From: a virus
Virus record (IMG/VR): IMGVR_UViG_3300015366_000132
Location: 1-28,973 of that record
DNA: 28,973 nucleotides
Direction: 5' to 3' (one strand)
In this document: positions 28,838 to 28,973 of the stretch, piece by piece
Layout of the letters: each line of letters starts with the position of its first letter
Position numbering within the stretch: the stretch's first letter is position 1
The notes under the pieces: model-generated
Told to the model about the DNA's origin: nothing
The model's database searches: none
Seen by the model: only the letters and a program-made list of their open reading frames with translations
Program-made: the position numbers and the translations under genes

Positions 28838-28973
28838 ATGACATGGCATAAAAACAGATTCACATTTGATCCCAATAAATTTTTGTTAAATTGCATCATT
28901 TGCAATAAGGAAATGTATTTTCCTAAATCAAAATTTGGCAAGTATAAAACTTTTGGTGAAGACTGTAGAGAAA
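28838..28973 (+). CDS. Start of a zinc-ribbon (HNH-associated type) protein, cut by the right edge
   Basis: The frame opens M-T-W-H-K-N-R-F-T-F-D-P-N-K-F and reaches C-I-I-C-N-K-E-M-Y-F-P-K-S-K-F and F-G-E-D-C before the window ends. C-x2-C, a (Y/F)-x-P-K-S stretch and a later Cys are usual for the N-terminal zinc module of phage HNH endonucleases. The HNH core, if present, lies outside. An extended -10-like TGTTATGAT ends only six bases before the ATG, so a leaderless transcript is conceivable but unproven. Confidence 0.5.
   Translation, partial: MTWHKNRFTFDPNKFLLNCIICNKEMYFPKSKFGKYKTFGEDCRE

Overview
The window is part of a tailed double-stranded DNA bacteriophage genome, most likely of podovirus type. 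Evidence is a connector/adaptor protein followed by a gp10-like tail-tube protein, then four large internal-virion-like proteins (the last with a lytic transglycosylase domain), with no tape measure, sheath or long-tail genes. The host should be a Gram-negative bacterium, because the lysis block carries a classic nested Rz/Rz1 spanin pair and a GH19 endolysin. Moderate GC and the general gene style recall phages of freshwater Burkholderiales, but that is inference. Terminase, portal and capsid genes are not in the window and probably lie beyond its left edge. I saw no tRNA, integrase, insertion sequence or CRISPR array.

Layout. (1) 1-4116, rightward: a tail fibre cut by the left edge, a free-standing HNH endonuclease, a tail-fibre-assembly-like protein and a short collar-type fibre. 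(2) 4160-7105: a lysis block of small membrane proteins, lipoproteins, Rz with embedded Rz1, and the endolysin. (3) 7137-18182: connector, decorated structural proteins, gp10-like protein and the internal virion proteins, ended by a strong terminator preceded by two further hairpins. (4) 18262-20464, leftward: an early operon reading, in transcription order, a putative ssDNA-binding protein, a lipoprotein, two tiny membrane proteins, a PD-(D/E)XK nuclease and a 66-residue protein. (5) 20465-20990: divergent control region with a Cro/YdaS-like repressor. (6) 20991-24349, rightward: replication operon of ParB-like protein, SF2 helicase, small basic protein and TOPRIM primase. (7) 24350-24852: 500 bases without a convincing gene, full of RNA structure. 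(8) 24853-28973, rightward: tightly overlapped small genes, including a RuvC-like resolvase, a protein with an RNA polymerase alpha-CTD fold, three modular hypothetical proteins and nuclease-like zinc proteins at the right edge.

The most interesting signal is a pair of related structured RNAs that bracket the replication operon. Element A (20874-20980) lies directly before the ParB-like gene and element B (24365-24510) directly after the primase gene. Each follows a sigma70-like promoter. Each has a 5' hairpin with a TTGG-type loop that can pair with a downstream CCAA, a GGTGY/RCACC hairpin whose loop can pair with an upstream segment, a very long closing stem, and a U-tract. The paired bases differ between A and B while pairing is kept, which is compensatory change between two copies. 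The TTGGCG/CGCCAA pairing in A resembles, from memory, the pseudoknot that controls replication-gene expression in IncI-complex plasmids. A second signal is a 19-base promoter element, matching at 18 of 19 positions, that drives both the leftward operon and the right-hand operon and carries an extended -10 (TGnTATAGT).
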